Origin: Aquimarina brevivitae
Lineage (GTDB): Bacteria > Bacteroidota > Bacteroidia > Flavobacteriales > Flavobacteriaceae
Direction of reading: 5' to 3'
DNA: 64,000 bases
Assembly: GCF_004216895.1 (NCBI RefSeq)
Contig: NZ_SGXE01000007.1
Span: 1 to 64,000 of the forward strand
In this document: positions 47,025 through 56,821 of the stretch, piece by piece
Layout of the letters: each line of letters starts with the position of its first letter
Numbering within the stretch: the stretch's first letter is position 1
The notes under the pieces: generated by a model
Seen by the model: only the letters and a program-made list of their open reading frames with translations
Database searches by the model: none
Told to the model about the DNA's origin: nothing
Translations under genes and position numbers: made by a program

Positions 47025-50000
47025 TGAAGATGATCAAGTATTTATCCACATACATCACCGCTACATTATTTTTTGTAGCCCTAACGATTACAGCACAGAC
47101 ACCAACCACAATCACCAAAGAAGGAGATTATACAGTTAGCGGATCGGAGTATTTAGTCGCTACGCAGAGTATCACCTTAAAGCCTAATACCTGGATTCAA
47201 TCCGGTAGCACGTTTACCGCTAGTGTACAACCTGATATCTATACACCGGTAACCTTAAGTACTGATGAAAATTACGTCTTTTCCAGATTGTATCAAAGAG
47301 CCATGGGATCACCATCTGGGATTCAATATGAAAGTGACGTTATTGAAAACGTTACCTATATTGATGGTTTAGGTCGTGCAAAACAACAGATAGCCATAAA
47401 AACGACTCCAGATAAAAAAGACATCATTACATACGTAGCATATGATGAATATGGAAGACAAGCAAAGGAATATTTACCTTATGCAGATCCTAATGGCAAT
47501 GGCTCGTACAGAACAGGTGTACAGCAAGCTACGCTAAATTATTATAATCAACCTAAGTATCAAAACACCCTCAATCCATATTCTGAAAAACAATTTGAAC
47601 CCTCTCCGCTAAACCGCGTATCTAAGCAAGCGGCTCCAGGTAATGACTGGGCTCTAGGGAGTGGTCATGAGATGAAATTTGAATACCACACTAATGTAAG
47701 CAGTTATGAGGTAAGAAAATACAAGGTTGATCTTACCTTAACCAATAATGCCTTTTATACACCTGTATTGGTACTCGATAGTTATTATCCGGTAGGATCG
47801 CTTAACAAAACAATCACTAAAAATGAAAATTATAGTGGAACTGGTAGTAACAACACTACTGTATCGTATACCGATAAGCAAGGAAAAACAGTATTAAAGC
47901 GCATCTATGCTGATGATTTAACCTACGACACCTATTATGTGTATGATGATTTTGGTAATCTTGCCTATGTATTGCCTCCTAAAGCTGAGGCACAAACCGA
48001 TATGCCTACAGCGACAGAAATAGCGGAATTAGGTTATCAGTACCAATATGATAAAAAGAAACGTCTGGTCAAAAAAAGATTGCCAGGAAAAGGATGGGAA
48101 GTTATCGTATATGACAAGCTTAATAGACCCGTATTAACACAAGATGCGAATCAAAAACCGTTAAGACAATGGAGTTTTACTAAATATGACTTATATAATC
48201 GCGTGGCCTATACTGGGTTGTATACCCATTCTACGGATATTGATCAGTCTGCTATGCAATCTTATTTTATAAATCAAAATACCGTTGATCCCTATAATGT
48301 TAATAACGTTAATGCCACAAAAACTTATGAAAACAGAGTCAGCTCAAGTAGTATAAACGAAGGTACGTATTACACTAATAATAATTTCCCTACCAACAAT
48401 ATAGAAATACTTACTCTCAATTATTATGATGATTATGAAATTGGTGATCTGGTAGTATTTAATCCGGCCAATGGCGCAGGCACCTGGGAGGGTATGACCC
48501 CCGTAGCTAATGTTAAAGGGTTACCTACCGTATCTCGTGTAAAGGTGTTAGATACCAACGACTGGGTAACTACAGCTACGTACTATGACGATAAAGGTAG
48601 AGCCTGGGAAACACACGTTGTTAACGAATATCTGGGTACAGAGGATTGGGTATTGAATAAACTTGATTTTGCGGGTAAAGTGCTTAAAACACAAAGTATG
48701 CATAGTAAGGATGGTCAAACCCTAACTACCGTAGACACCTATGAGTATGATCATATGGGGAGATTAATTAACCAGGAGCAAACTATCGCAGATAAAAAAG
48801 AAACCATCGTACAAAACAGCTATGACGAACTGGGTCAACTACAAGCGAAAACCGTAGGTGGTGGACTACAAACCGTGGACTATACCTACAACATTAGAGG
48901 ATGGCTCACTGGTATTAACGATATCAATAATATAGGAGATGATCTGTTTACATTTAAAATTAACTATAATAGTACCGAAACATCTAATCTATCCACACCA
49001 CTGTATAATGGTAATATTAGCGAAACGATTTGGAAGACTAAAAACGATGAAGTGGCTAGAGCCTACCGATATAACTATGATGATCTAAATAGACTGACTG
49101 ATGCCTATTTCTCTTTAAAAAGCGGTACAGCTACTACCTTTAGTAACATCCCAGCTATTTTTAATGTATCAGGTATAAGTTATGATAAAAATGGTAACAT
49201 ATTATCGTTAGCCAGATCTCAAAACGGATATCAAACGCTAATGGATGATTTAGTCTATGCGTACGATGAAGGTAACAAACTATTAAAAGTTACAGAAAAT
49301 GCTACGACAAGCATCAAAGATGAAGGCTTTAAAGATGGCATCAATACCGGAGACGATTTTATCTATGACACTAATGGTAATATGGTAACCGATAACAATA
49401 AGGGAATCAGTAGTATCAGTTATAATCATTTAAACTTGCCTAGTATTGTTAACATTAATAGTACAGCGCATACCGGAAATATTACCTATATTTATGACGC
49501 CACCGGAGCTAAGTTAAGGAAAATTGCAACGGAGGGAAGTTCTGTAACAACAACGGATTATGCTGGTAATTATGTTTATAAAGGTAACTACAATCTGGCA
49601 TTACCCCTAGGGTCTAACAATAGTGATGAAACGGTACTGCAGTTCTTTAACCACCCAGAAGGGTATATAGAACCAGATGGTTCAGGAGGATTTGAGTATA
49701 TCTATCAATATAAAGACCATTTAGGAAACATCAGACTATCCTATGCCGATGATAATAAAGATGGGAGTATTGATAGTGCTACGGAAATCCGCCAGGAGAA
49801 AAACTACTATCCGTTTGGGCTAACTCATAAAGGGTACAACGGTACAATAAGAGGTAGAAAGCACTTATACGGGTTTACAGGTAAAGAAGATCAAGATGAG
49901 TTAGGTTTAGGCTGGATAGATATTACAGCACGTAACTATAACCCTGAATTGGGTAGATGGATGAATGTTGACCCTTTAGCCGACGACCCTGAACAGATCG

Positions 50001-50719
50001 ATAAGTCACCGTATGCCTTTAGTTGGAACAATCCTATCCGGTATGTAGATCCTACCGGATTAAAGCCAATGGATAATTACGGTATTAATAGCAATGGTGA
50101 TATTACCTTACTTGAAAAAACCGATGATAACTTTGACCAGTTGTTTGCAGTCAATGACAATAACGAGGTAAATCAAAGTGCTGGTTCTGTCAAAGTAGGC
50201 AAAGAAGCTGACGGGAGCAGTATTCTTTCTCAGTTAGAAACTAGTAATACCAAGGTAGAAGAATACAATGACTACGGTACTATTAGAGAGCGTAACGTTA
50301 ACATAGCAGTTACTGATGAATCCAATAAGAATGATGTATTCAATGTCTTTAAGTTTGCAGCAGACAATACTAATGTGGAGTTTAGTGTTGGAAAAATAAG
50401 TTATGATGGATTAGGTACAAATTATCAAATAGGAACTTTTCACGATAGGAACTTGTCGCCAGGTGTTAGAAACTCAAGTATAGGAAATGTGTTAGGTTTA
50501 CTTCATTCACATCCTAATCAACCAACTGCTCAGGATAGGCGTGAAAGCATAGACGGAGATACAGGAGTTTCTACAAGATTCTTAACTAAATATGGAAGCA
50601 ATAAGCCATACTTAATATATTTTCCTAGTACTCAAAGCACAACTAGGCTTCATTTACCAAGAGAAGACTTTTTGAGAGGTAAAATTGTTCGTCGTAGCAA
50701 TTCATCTTTAAAATTTTAG
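47024..50719 (+). CDS. RHS protein with DUF6443 and JAB-like toxin tip
   Basis: A 1231-residue protein. Sec signal (about 1-25), DUF6443 region (FSRLYQRAMGSP, YIDGLGRAKQQIAI), many YD repeats (VYDDFGNLAYVLPP, YEYDHMGRLINQEQ) and the RHS core ending PIRYVDPTGL at about 1008-1015, after which polymorphic tips begin. The 215-residue tip has a JAB/MPN-like metal motif HSHPNQPTAQD (about 1160-1170), resembling the JAB-like toxin 1 family, a putative metallopeptidase toxin. No T9SS domain or VgrG-type partner is seen. The small lipoprotein gene 2 bases downstream is the likely immunity gene. Confidence 0.85.
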   Translation: MKMIKYLSTYITATLFFVALTITAQTPTTITKEGDYTVSGSEYLVATQSITLKPNTWIQSGSTFTASVQPDIYTPVTLSTDENYVFSRLYQRAMGSPSGIQYESDVIENVTYIDGLGRAKQQIAIKTTPDKKDIITYVAYDEYGRQAKEYLPYADPNGNGSYRTGVQQATLNYYNQPKYQNTLNPYSEKQFEPSPLNRVSKQAAPGNDWALGSGHEMKFEYHTNVSSYEVRKYKVDLTLTNNAFYTPVLVLDSYYPVGSLNKTITKNENYSGTGSNNTTVSYTDKQGKTVLKRIYADDLTYDTYYVYDDFGNLAYVLPPKAEAQTDMPTATEIAELGYQYQYDKKKRLVKKRLPGKGWEVIVYDKLNRPVLTQDANQKPLRQWSFTKYDLYNRVAYTGLYTHSTDIDQSAMQSYFINQNTVDPYNVNNVNATKTYENRVSSSSINEGTYYTNNNFPTNNIEILTLNYYDDYEIGDLVVFNPANGAGTWEGMTPVANVKGLPTVSRVKVLDTNDWVTTATYYDDKGRAWETHVVNEYLGTEDWVLNKLDFAGKVLKTQSMHSKDGQTLTTVDTYEYDHMGRLINQEQTIADKKETIVQNSYDELGQLQAKTVGGGLQTVDYTYNIRGWLTGINDINNIGDDLFTFKINYNSTETSNLSTPLYNGNISETIWKTKNDEVARAYRYNYDDLNRLTDAYFSLKSGTATTFSNIPAIFNVSGISYDKNGNILSLARSQNGYQTLMDDLVYAYDEGNKLLKVTENATTSIKDEGFKDGINTGDDFIYDTNGNMVTDNNKGISSISYNHLNLPSIVNINSTAHTGNITYIYDATGAKLRKIATEGSSVTTTDYAGNYVYKGNYNLALPLGSNNSDETVLQFFNHPEGYIEPDGSGGFEYIYQYKDHLGNIRLSYADDNKDGSIDSATEIRQEKNYYPFGLTHKGYNGTIRGRKHLYGFTGKEDQDELGLGWIDITARNYNPELGRWMNVDPLADDPEQIDKSPYAFSWNNPIRYVDPTGLKPMDNYGINSNGDITLLEKTDDNFDQLFAVNDNNEVNQSAGSVKVGKEADGSSILSQLETSNTKVEEYNDYGTIRERNVNIAVTDESNKNDVFNVFKFAADNTNVEFSVGKISYDGLGTNYQIGTFHDRNLSPGVRNSSIGNVLGLLHSHPNQPTAQDRRESIDGDTGVSTRFLTKYGSNKPYLIYFPSTQSTTRLHLPREDFLRGKIVRRSNSSLKF

Positions 50720-50721
50720 TT

Positions 50722-51270
50722 ATGAGAATACAATTAGTGACTTTTATCGTTTTCAGTTTATTATTAAGCTGTAATGATACTAAGCAAGTATCAAAAGATC
50801 CAAACAGTGATGTAAATATTGATCCTTCATTAGTAAAAGTACTAGATGATTATATTAAAGAACATCCAATAAAAGTTAAGTATGGAGAAAAACTAAATGA
50901 ATTTTACAAAGAGGGGTTTTCACATCCTTCTTATCATATATACTTTGATAAGAAAGAGAAAGACACTCTTTTTACAATAACTATATTTCCACAGCTACAT
51001 ACATTTGAATTGGAAGAACGTAAAGGAAATATTGAAGGCGAATCATATATTTTTAAATTATATCCTAAAGGGTTTTTTACATATAAAAAGACTAATCCAA
51101 TTATAGTTTTTGATGAGAAATCAATAGCAAATAAGTTTTATAATAGAGAAGTATTACATTCTATATCAGACACTTTAATTACAACAAGTATTGAAAATGT
51201 TAGAAATTACAAGCCATATTCTTGGATATATAAGATCAAGAATGGAAAAATAGCTGATCGAATTAAATAA
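50722..51270 (+). CDS. Putative immunity lipoprotein of the RHS toxin
   Basis: A 182-residue lipoprotein (LLLSC, Cys at about 17). The body has no recognisable domain (VKVLDDYIKEHPIKVKYGEKL, YIFKLYPKGFFTYKKTNPI). Its place, 2 bases after an RHS toxin tip and just before a strong terminator, is where immunity genes sit. A membrane-anchored, envelope-facing immunity protein would suit a toxin acting in the periplasm or entering through it. Immunity is inferred from position only. Confidence 0.6.
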   Translation: MRIQLVTFIVFSLLLSCNDTKQVSKDPNSDVNIDPSLVKVLDDYIKEHPIKVKYGEKLNEFYKEGFSHPSYHIYFDKKEKDTLFTITIFPQLHTFELEERKGNIEGESYIFKLYPKGFFTYKKTNPIIVFDEKSIANKFYNREVLHSISDTLITTSIENVRNYKPYSWIYKIKNGKIADRIK

Positions 51271-51288
51271 CTCAGGTGCATAATTTAT

Positions 51289-51320
51289 AACAAAGCCTTG
51301 CAGCGATGCAGGGCTTTGTT
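51289..51320 (+). terminator. Terminator of the fibre-RHS operon
   Basis: AACAAAGCC pairs with GGCTTTGTT, with an inner GCA/TGC stem around GCGA. It is the end of an operon of about 11.3 kb. Confidence 0.8.
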
Positions 51321-51398
51321 ATTTTACAAAGGCTTGTTTAGTTTTAAAGTTTTGGATGTAGGTGTCAACCAGCTCTGCGAAGTTTGTAACTCCAGCTG

Positions 51399-51515
51399 CG
51401 CGAAGTTTGCTCTTCGAACGTCACCTGCTAGCGCTCGACTCCTGTCGGGTGCCGTATATGAGTAAGGGATTAATAAAGATAAACCAGTTACATTAAGTTG
51501 TAGCTGGTTTTTTAT
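51399..51515 (+). repeat. Post-RHS tandem repeat, copy 1
   Basis: About 115 bases, offset 156 from the second copy. It contains CGAAGTTTGCTCTTCG, the core CACCTGCTAGCGCTCGACTC and a closing hairpin (AACCAG with CTGGTT and inner TACA with TGTA) ending in T residues. Locally richer in G and C than its surroundings. Confidence 0.75.
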
Positions 51516-51554
51516 GCGATGGATTTTAGTTTTACGCTTTTTATTGACCCGTTC

Positions 51555-51673
51555 ATCGAAGTGTGCACTACGAATGTCACCTGCTAGCGCTCGACTCCTG
51601 TCGGGTGCCGTAAATAAGTAAGGTATTAATAAAGATAAGAACCAGTTACATTAGATTGTAGCTGATTTCTTTT
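51555..51673 (+). repeat. Post-RHS tandem repeat, copy 2
   Basis: Second copy, with the same core and a decayed version of the closing hairpin (AACCAG with CTGATT). The spacer between copies has no gene. Confidence 0.7.
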
Positions 51674-51684
51674 ACCCCTTAGTC

Positions 51685-52944
51685 CTATTTAAACCTTAAA
51701 TCCCAGGTAAAAGCAACATCGACAATCCAAAGATAATTACCAGGATCAAAAATAATTTCTTGATGCACCACCCCTGCTCTAACGCCCCAGGCATTTTTGT
51801 TATTTTTTGACGTAAAAAAGTAACCCAAATTGAACTTCTGTGATCGCAAACTGATCACTTCATCATCACTACCGTCAGCCACAAAGCGGTTATTTTCTGG
51901 TGAAAAGCCTATCCCGGTTTCGACCAAAAAGTAATTATCTGCATTTCGGCCATACTTTCGATATGCTATCTCCCCAGATATACTGGCACCTGCTTCATCT
52001 GGAGTTACGTAGCTTCGCAAAGAGAAATAACTGTTACCCGCATATTTTCCTACAGATCCGGTATAGATCATTGTGGTCTCATCAAATTGCAAAGCTCTAA
52101 AGCCTGCAGAAGCTTCAAAACTTTTAGGTAAAGAGGTATAGACCTCAGCTCCATATCTGATATCCGGAAAAAGCGAGGAGTTGGACACCCCAAAGTTCAA
52201 ATAGGCATACACCCCTTCTACAATCCGGGGATAGAGATCAACCTCGGCCTGTAACCCATTGGTGTTAAATCGCCTGTTGAAATTTAACCTACCGTGTATA
52301 CTACCATATTTGGTTTGTCGGGAATATTTTAAAAAATGATATTGCATAGGATCAAATACATCCGAGTATACTTCTACCGCGGATCGTATCCCTATAACAT
52401 TATGTCTAAGGTTGGATAGTAAACTTTTCTTATAGGTCTGCCCTTTCTCATAATCCGGATTATTTTTCAGTAACTCTTCAAGCGTACGTAAAGCATCTTC
52501 AGGATTTTTGGTAGCCTCCTGAGCACTCGCTTTTTGATATAAAATCACTGGGCTTTTTGGGAAATGAGTCAAGGCCTCATTCGCCATTTTTAAAGCTGCA
52601 AACGGCTTTTCTGCGTACAACTCATTTTTAATAGCCGCCTCCCAGGTCGTTTCCCTTTTGGCATCTTTTTTAAGCACATAAGCAAACTCTTTTCGGGCAT
52701 CATCATAGGCACCATCCCAAGAATAGGTGCTTGCTAAAAATGACCGTATATCGTGATAGTCCGGATATTTTGTCAAAATCAATCGTAACGTATCTTGAGC
52801 TTGAGCACGCTTATCATTAAAGGCTAATTCTCTGGCAATACCAAAGGCCTCATCTGGATCTCCATTGAATTGTTTATCCTGACCAGTAACCGTTATACTG
52901 AGCAATATTAGGATGAAAAAGCTATATTTTTTTATGACAAGCAT
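51685..52944 (-). CDS. YaiO-family outer-membrane barrel with TPR domain
   Basis: A 419-residue protein: Sec signal (1-21, VTGQ), TPR-type helical repeats (about 25-165, e.g. EAFGIARELAFNDKRAQAQDTL, LRTLEELLKNNPDYEKGQ), then a barrel of about 230 residues (GIRSAVEVYSDVFDPM, GSIHGRLNFNRRF) ending in VDVAFTWDLRFK with C-terminal aromatic residues. This is the YaiO/PgaA-like layout of porins that export polysaccharide, with TPRs on the periplasmic side. It is last in the leftward operon, one base after the sulfatase-like gene. Confidence 0.85.
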   Translation of the reverse strand: MLVIKKYSFFILILLSITVTGQDKQFNGDPDEAFGIARELAFNDKRAQAQDTLRLILTKYPDYHDIRSFLASTYSWDGAYDDARKEFAYVLKKDAKRETTWEAAIKNELYAEKPFAALKMANEALTHFPKSPVILYQKASAQEATKNPEDALRTLEELLKNNPDYEKGQTYKKSLLSNLRHNVIGIRSAVEVYSDVFDPMQYHFLKYSRQTKYGSIHGRLNFNRRFNTNGLQAEVDLYPRIVEGVYAYLNFGVSNSSLFPDIRYGAEVYTSLPKSFEASAGFRALQFDETTMIYTGSVGKYAGNSYFSLRSYVTPDEAGASISGEIAYRKYGRNADNYFLVETGIGFSPENNRFVADGSDDEVISLRSQKFNLGYFFTSKNNKNAWGVRAGVVHQEIIFDPGNYLWIVDVAFTWDLRFK

Positions 52945-52945
52945 A

Positions 52946-55360
52946 TTATCGTAAGGTATTTTTAAAGGATTGATATTCCATATTTTCAGGTTCTTTTTTG
53001 AGTAAACTATCCATAAGTATTGTGGTTCTAAGCGTATCCTTGAGTCTGCTATACGCTTTAGCCATTTTAAATCCTATCTTAGGGTTGACTCTATTATTTT
53101 TTAACGCAGTTCTATAAACGGCTTCTGATTTTTGTTCTTGAGCGGACCACCAATACACATCTAATAACGCCAGGTAACCATCATCATAAAAAGGAGCTCT
53201 TTTTACCAGATTTACCAACTCCGTTTCGGCCTTTTCATAGTCTCCATCCCAGGCCAGCATTCGCGCTTTTAAAGCTCTGGCATCATAATGATTGGGCAAG
53301 GTGTTTAAAATGTAATCGCAAAGTAGCCTGGCTTCCTTTACTTCTTTATTAAAAGCTTTTTTTTGTGCAATGACAAAGGCTTGATCAAACGTCAATCCTT
53401 CTGTTAAACTATGGATTTCAGTCCATTGCTGTTCCAAAAAATCGATACTTGGTTCAGCATAGAAATTTAATGAATCTGGGTACACCCTATCTTTTTGAGT
53501 TACATAAGCATTTTTCTGTTTAAAGTCCTTCAGCAGTTCACTGATTGTACTAGCGATAGCCTCATCTTTAATTTTATACGTTCCAAAATCCTTTTTAATT
53601 TTATATAACTCCCCATCTGAATATAGGAAGTCCTGATACAGATAGTCGTTGACACTGCCTTTGTATCGCATTAAAGGTATGTTATGAACATTTCTAAAAT
53701 TACGAGCGGTATCCAACCCTTTACCCATCCACGCTACTTGATTTAGCGCACTAAATTGATAATTGTTCATCAGCATCGAAAGTAAACTAGGCGTTACATC
53801 CCAATGCGAAGAAACGGATTTAAACATTTGTGGTGCTTTTAACATCGGACTGTAAATATAAAGCGGCACGTGAAAACGGCACAACTTATCTTTTTGAGCT
53901 ACCGGTATCAATCGATGATCCCCGGTAATCACAAAAATGGTATTCTCAAAATCCGGCCGTTTTTGATACGCCTTCATAAAATCCTGAATTGAAGAATCGG
54001 TATAATATAAGGTGGTATAGATATCTTTGTAGTTACGCAAATCCTCTTCGGAAAATTTAAAGTTGGATTGAGCACTAACCAAACTATCTACTTTTTGCTC
54101 AAATTGCTCTTTTTGCGGAAAAGCAAAAGGTTCGTGATTGGATAATGTCATGATGATATCGAGTCGAGGCTTGCTACCCGTATCCAAAGAGGCAAGTGTT
54201 TTTCTGAAAATCTCAGCATCCGGGTAACCCCAGGAAAAACCTTCGGTATTATTGGCAGTCTTAGTGTATCCTGGTCCGAATCGTTCTTCGTCAATAATAC
54301 GATCCACATTGTGATATTCTAAAAATCTAATTTTTTTGTCAAAGCTGGTTTTATCTCCCGCATAGTATGATGTGGTATATCCATTTGCTTTTAAGACACT
54401 AAGCAATGAAATATGTGAGGGTATTTTAGGCACTTCTAAAAAACCTACCTCGCCATAAGGTAAAGAACCCAACAAGGATGGTAACACACCAAAAGTACGA
54501 CCGGTATTACTAACAAAATTTTCCCAATATAAAGACTTATTCTTCAGGCTATCTAAATACGGAGTAAATCCACCATGGGTGTGATTACCGGTAAATTCCG
54601 TACCTAAACCTTCAACGATCAGCATTACGATATTTGGCTTTTCTGTTTTAAGCTCAAAAAAAGGAGAAAGCACATCTTTCTTTTTATCATACTTCCGTAA
54701 AAAAGGATATTCATCCTTATACTGTGCATAGTTGTTGTGCTGCCAGCGTTCTGATTTAAATTTTAGGATATCATTCGCTAAAAACACCAACTTATTCTGA
54801 TAGCTATCTTCTGACACCTCTCCTATGGTTAGTTTTAGGCTTCCAAATAAAACAATCAAAACAAAGTTAAGCCCCGTTAAGAGCTTACCGCCTGCATATT
54901 TTTTAGTTAAAAAATAGGTTACCAACCACAATGCAGGAAAAGCAATAAAGGGTAAAAAATACAGTAACGAAAACGTTTCCGAGGCCGCTACGGTACTATA
55001 GATATCATCCATAGAATACCCCAAAAGATCTGCACCTAAATTGATTAAAGTCGTTAGGCTATATTTAACCAACGCAAACTGTATGCATACCACAATTAGT
55101 AAAATGACCTTAATCACTGTAAACGCATACTTTTTAATAAAAGCATTGGCTATAAAATATATCGGAAATAGTAGGATTCCTATCAGCACACTTGCTACTA
55201 CATCATTGGTAAATTTATATAGTAATGTTGCTAAAGTAGCGTTTGTTGTAGCTTTGGACATCAAGACTTCAAAACTACTAATGATACAAAATACCACAGT
55301 AAGAGAAAATATGCCACAGACATATTGATATATGGATTTGCTATCTAATGTAAACTTCAT
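52946..55360 (-). CDS. LTA-synthase-like sulfatase/phosphotransferase with TPR tail
   Basis: An 804-residue inner-membrane protein with about five N-terminal transmembrane helices (10-220) and a periplasmic alkaline-phosphatase-superfamily domain: NIVMLIVEGLGTEF (metal), the nucleophile Thr in NTGRTFG, GDKTSFDKKI and ITGDHR. The closest known kin are LTA synthase and phosphoglycerol or phosphoethanolamine transferases. A C-terminal TPR segment (about 640-804, DYILNTLPNHYDARALKARM) is unusual for the family and may dock onto the TPR domain of the YaiO porin. Likely decorates a glycan made by the adjacent glycosyltransferase. Confidence 0.85.
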   Translation of the reverse strand: MKFTLDSKSIYQYVCGIFSLTVVFCIISSFEVLMSKATTNATLATLLYKFTNDVVASVLIGILLFPIYFIANAFIKKYAFTVIKVILLIVVCIQFALVKYSLTTLINLGADLLGYSMDDIYSTVAASETFSLLYFLPFIAFPALWLVTYFLTKKYAGGKLLTGLNFVLIVLFGSLKLTIGEVSEDSYQNKLVFLANDILKFKSERWQHNNYAQYKDEYPFLRKYDKKKDVLSPFFELKTEKPNIVMLIVEGLGTEFTGNHTHGGFTPYLDSLKNKSLYWENFVSNTGRTFGVLPSLLGSLPYGEVGFLEVPKIPSHISLLSVLKANGYTTSYYAGDKTSFDKKIRFLEYHNVDRIIDEERFGPGYTKTANNTEGFSWGYPDAEIFRKTLASLDTGSKPRLDIIMTLSNHEPFAFPQKEQFEQKVDSLVSAQSNFKFSEEDLRNYKDIYTTLYYTDSSIQDFMKAYQKRPDFENTIFVITGDHRLIPVAQKDKLCRFHVPLYIYSPMLKAPQMFKSVSSHWDVTPSLLSMLMNNYQFSALNQVAWMGKGLDTARNFRNVHNIPLMRYKGSVNDYLYQDFLYSDGELYKIKKDFGTYKIKDEAIASTISELLKDFKQKNAYVTQKDRVYPDSLNFYAEPSIDFLEQQWTEIHSLTEGLTFDQAFVIAQKKAFNKEVKEARLLCDYILNTLPNHYDARALKARMLAWDGDYEKAETELVNLVKRAPFYDDGYLALLDVYWWSAQEQKSEAVYRTALKNNRVNPKIGFKMAKAYSRLKDTLRTTILMDSLLKKEPENMEYQSFKNTLR

Positions 55361-55387
55361 AAGTATTGGTTAATCTTTTGTATGGTC

Positions 55388-56818
55388 TTAGCTGGTGGCT
55401 AAACCCTTTCTAATCATTGTTCCCCACTTCTTTTTCTTATTGAAATAATAGTCATAATTCCCTTTAATCGCCGCATATAAAACAAAGGGGTGCAGTATGA
55501 TAGGCTCTAAAGCACTTAACAAAATCAGCTTAAAACCGGTTCCTTTCTTCTTATACTGATTAAATGTCAACTCTTCTGAAAGAATGGCAAGTATGGAGAA
55601 AAGCATAGAGAACAAATACGACAAGGTGATAAAAGCTAAGACATACTCCCATCGAACTTCTCTTAAAATTACCAAGATGGTAAAATAAATGATTCCTACC
55701 GTTTCGATTATGGGCGCTAATCGTTCGAATATCAACCAGTACGGATAGCTTAAGAGTCCAAAAAAGCCGTAGTTTCTATTGAATCCAATTTTTCGATGTT
55801 TTTTTAAGGTTTCTATGGTTCCTCTCGTCCAACGGTTACGCTGAGAAATAAACACCTTATAACTATCCGGAGCTTCTGTCCAGCAAAGTGGATCGGGAAT
55901 GTACGAGACACGATATTTCTCATTTTTCTCTTCCATATGTCTTCGCATGCGCACTATAATCTCCATATCTTCACCTACGGTATTGGTATCATATCCGCCT
56001 ACTTCGATCGCAATATCTTTATCTAATATCCCGAATGCACCAGAAATAACCAACAATCCATTTAATCGGCTCCAGGCCATACGTCCTAATAAAAAAGCCC
56101 GTAAATACTCCAAGATCTGAGAACGAACTAAAAAGCTTTTAGGTAATTTGATATCGATCAACTCGCCATCTCTAATAGTACAAGAATTGGCAATACGAAT
56201 CACTCCCCCTGCAGCAATGGTTTTTGAAGAGGCATTTTGAAGAAAAGGTTTTATTAATTTTTGGAGTGCATCCTGCAGTAATAGGCAATCTACGTCGATA
56301 CAGGCAACATACTTAGACTTGCTTATATTTAGCCCCATATTTAAGGCATCGGCCTTACCTCCATTTTCTTTATCGACCACCATCAACTTCTCAAAAGCAG
56401 GATTTTTGGACTTAAATACTCCTGCCCGGATCGGTTGTGTTTTTATTTTTTCATTAATGATAAAATTAACTTTCTCTAAATCATATGCAGCGATCAATTT
56501 TTCGAGACTATCATCACTACTGCCATCATTAACAATAATAACAGTATAATTGGCATAGTGGTTAGAAAGTAGCGAACGCACATTTTCTACAATATTTAGG
56601 CTTTCATTATATGCGGGAGCAATTATGGTGATTGGGGGAGCCATAGTGGAAGAAAGAATGTGCTTATAATTTACAAAGCTTCTCTTTTTCATGTACAGCA
56701 AAGTTTCTTTAGCTGAAATAAAAGAAAGTACTACGTACGACAAAATAGCCATAACAGCATATCCAAAGAAGATATAATGCAAAATTTTTAAAATAATATT
56801 TAGACTACTGGTATCCAT
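55388..56818 (-). CDS. Membrane family 2 glycosyltransferase
   Basis: A 476-residue processive-type glycosyltransferase of the PgaC/BcsA kind: an N-terminal membrane helix (10-35), a GT-A domain with IIVNDGSSDDS, CIDVDCLL (DxD), TVGEDMEI and QRNRWTRG (QxxRW), and three or four helices at the C-terminus. Such enzymes polymerise and push a beta-linked glycan across the inner membrane. The sugar is not readable. Genes on either side (HEAT membrane protein, sulfatase-like transferase, YaiO porin) suggest a full export line. It begins 3 bases after the HEAT gene. Confidence 0.9.
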   Translation of the reverse strand: MDTSSLNIILKILHYIFFGYAVMAILSYVVLSFISAKETLLYMKKRSFVNYKHILSSTMAPPITIIAPAYNESLNIVENVRSLLSNHYANYTVIIVNDGSSDDSLEKLIAAYDLEKVNFIINEKIKTQPIRAGVFKSKNPAFEKLMVVDKENGGKADALNMGLNISKSKYVACIDVDCLLLQDALQKLIKPFLQNASSKTIAAGGVIRIANSCTIRDGELIDIKLPKSFLVRSQILEYLRAFLLGRMAWSRLNGLLVISGAFGILDKDIAIEVGGYDTNTVGEDMEIIVRMRRHMEEKNEKYRVSYIPDPLCWTEAPDSYKVFISQRNRWTRGTIETLKKHRKIGFNRNYGFFGLLSYPYWLIFERLAPIIETVGIIYFTILVILREVRWEYVLAFITLSYLFSMLFSILAILSEELTFNQYKKKGTGFKLILLSALEPIILHPFVLYAAIKGNYDYYFNKKKKWGTMIRKGLATS

Positions 56819-56821
56819 TTC

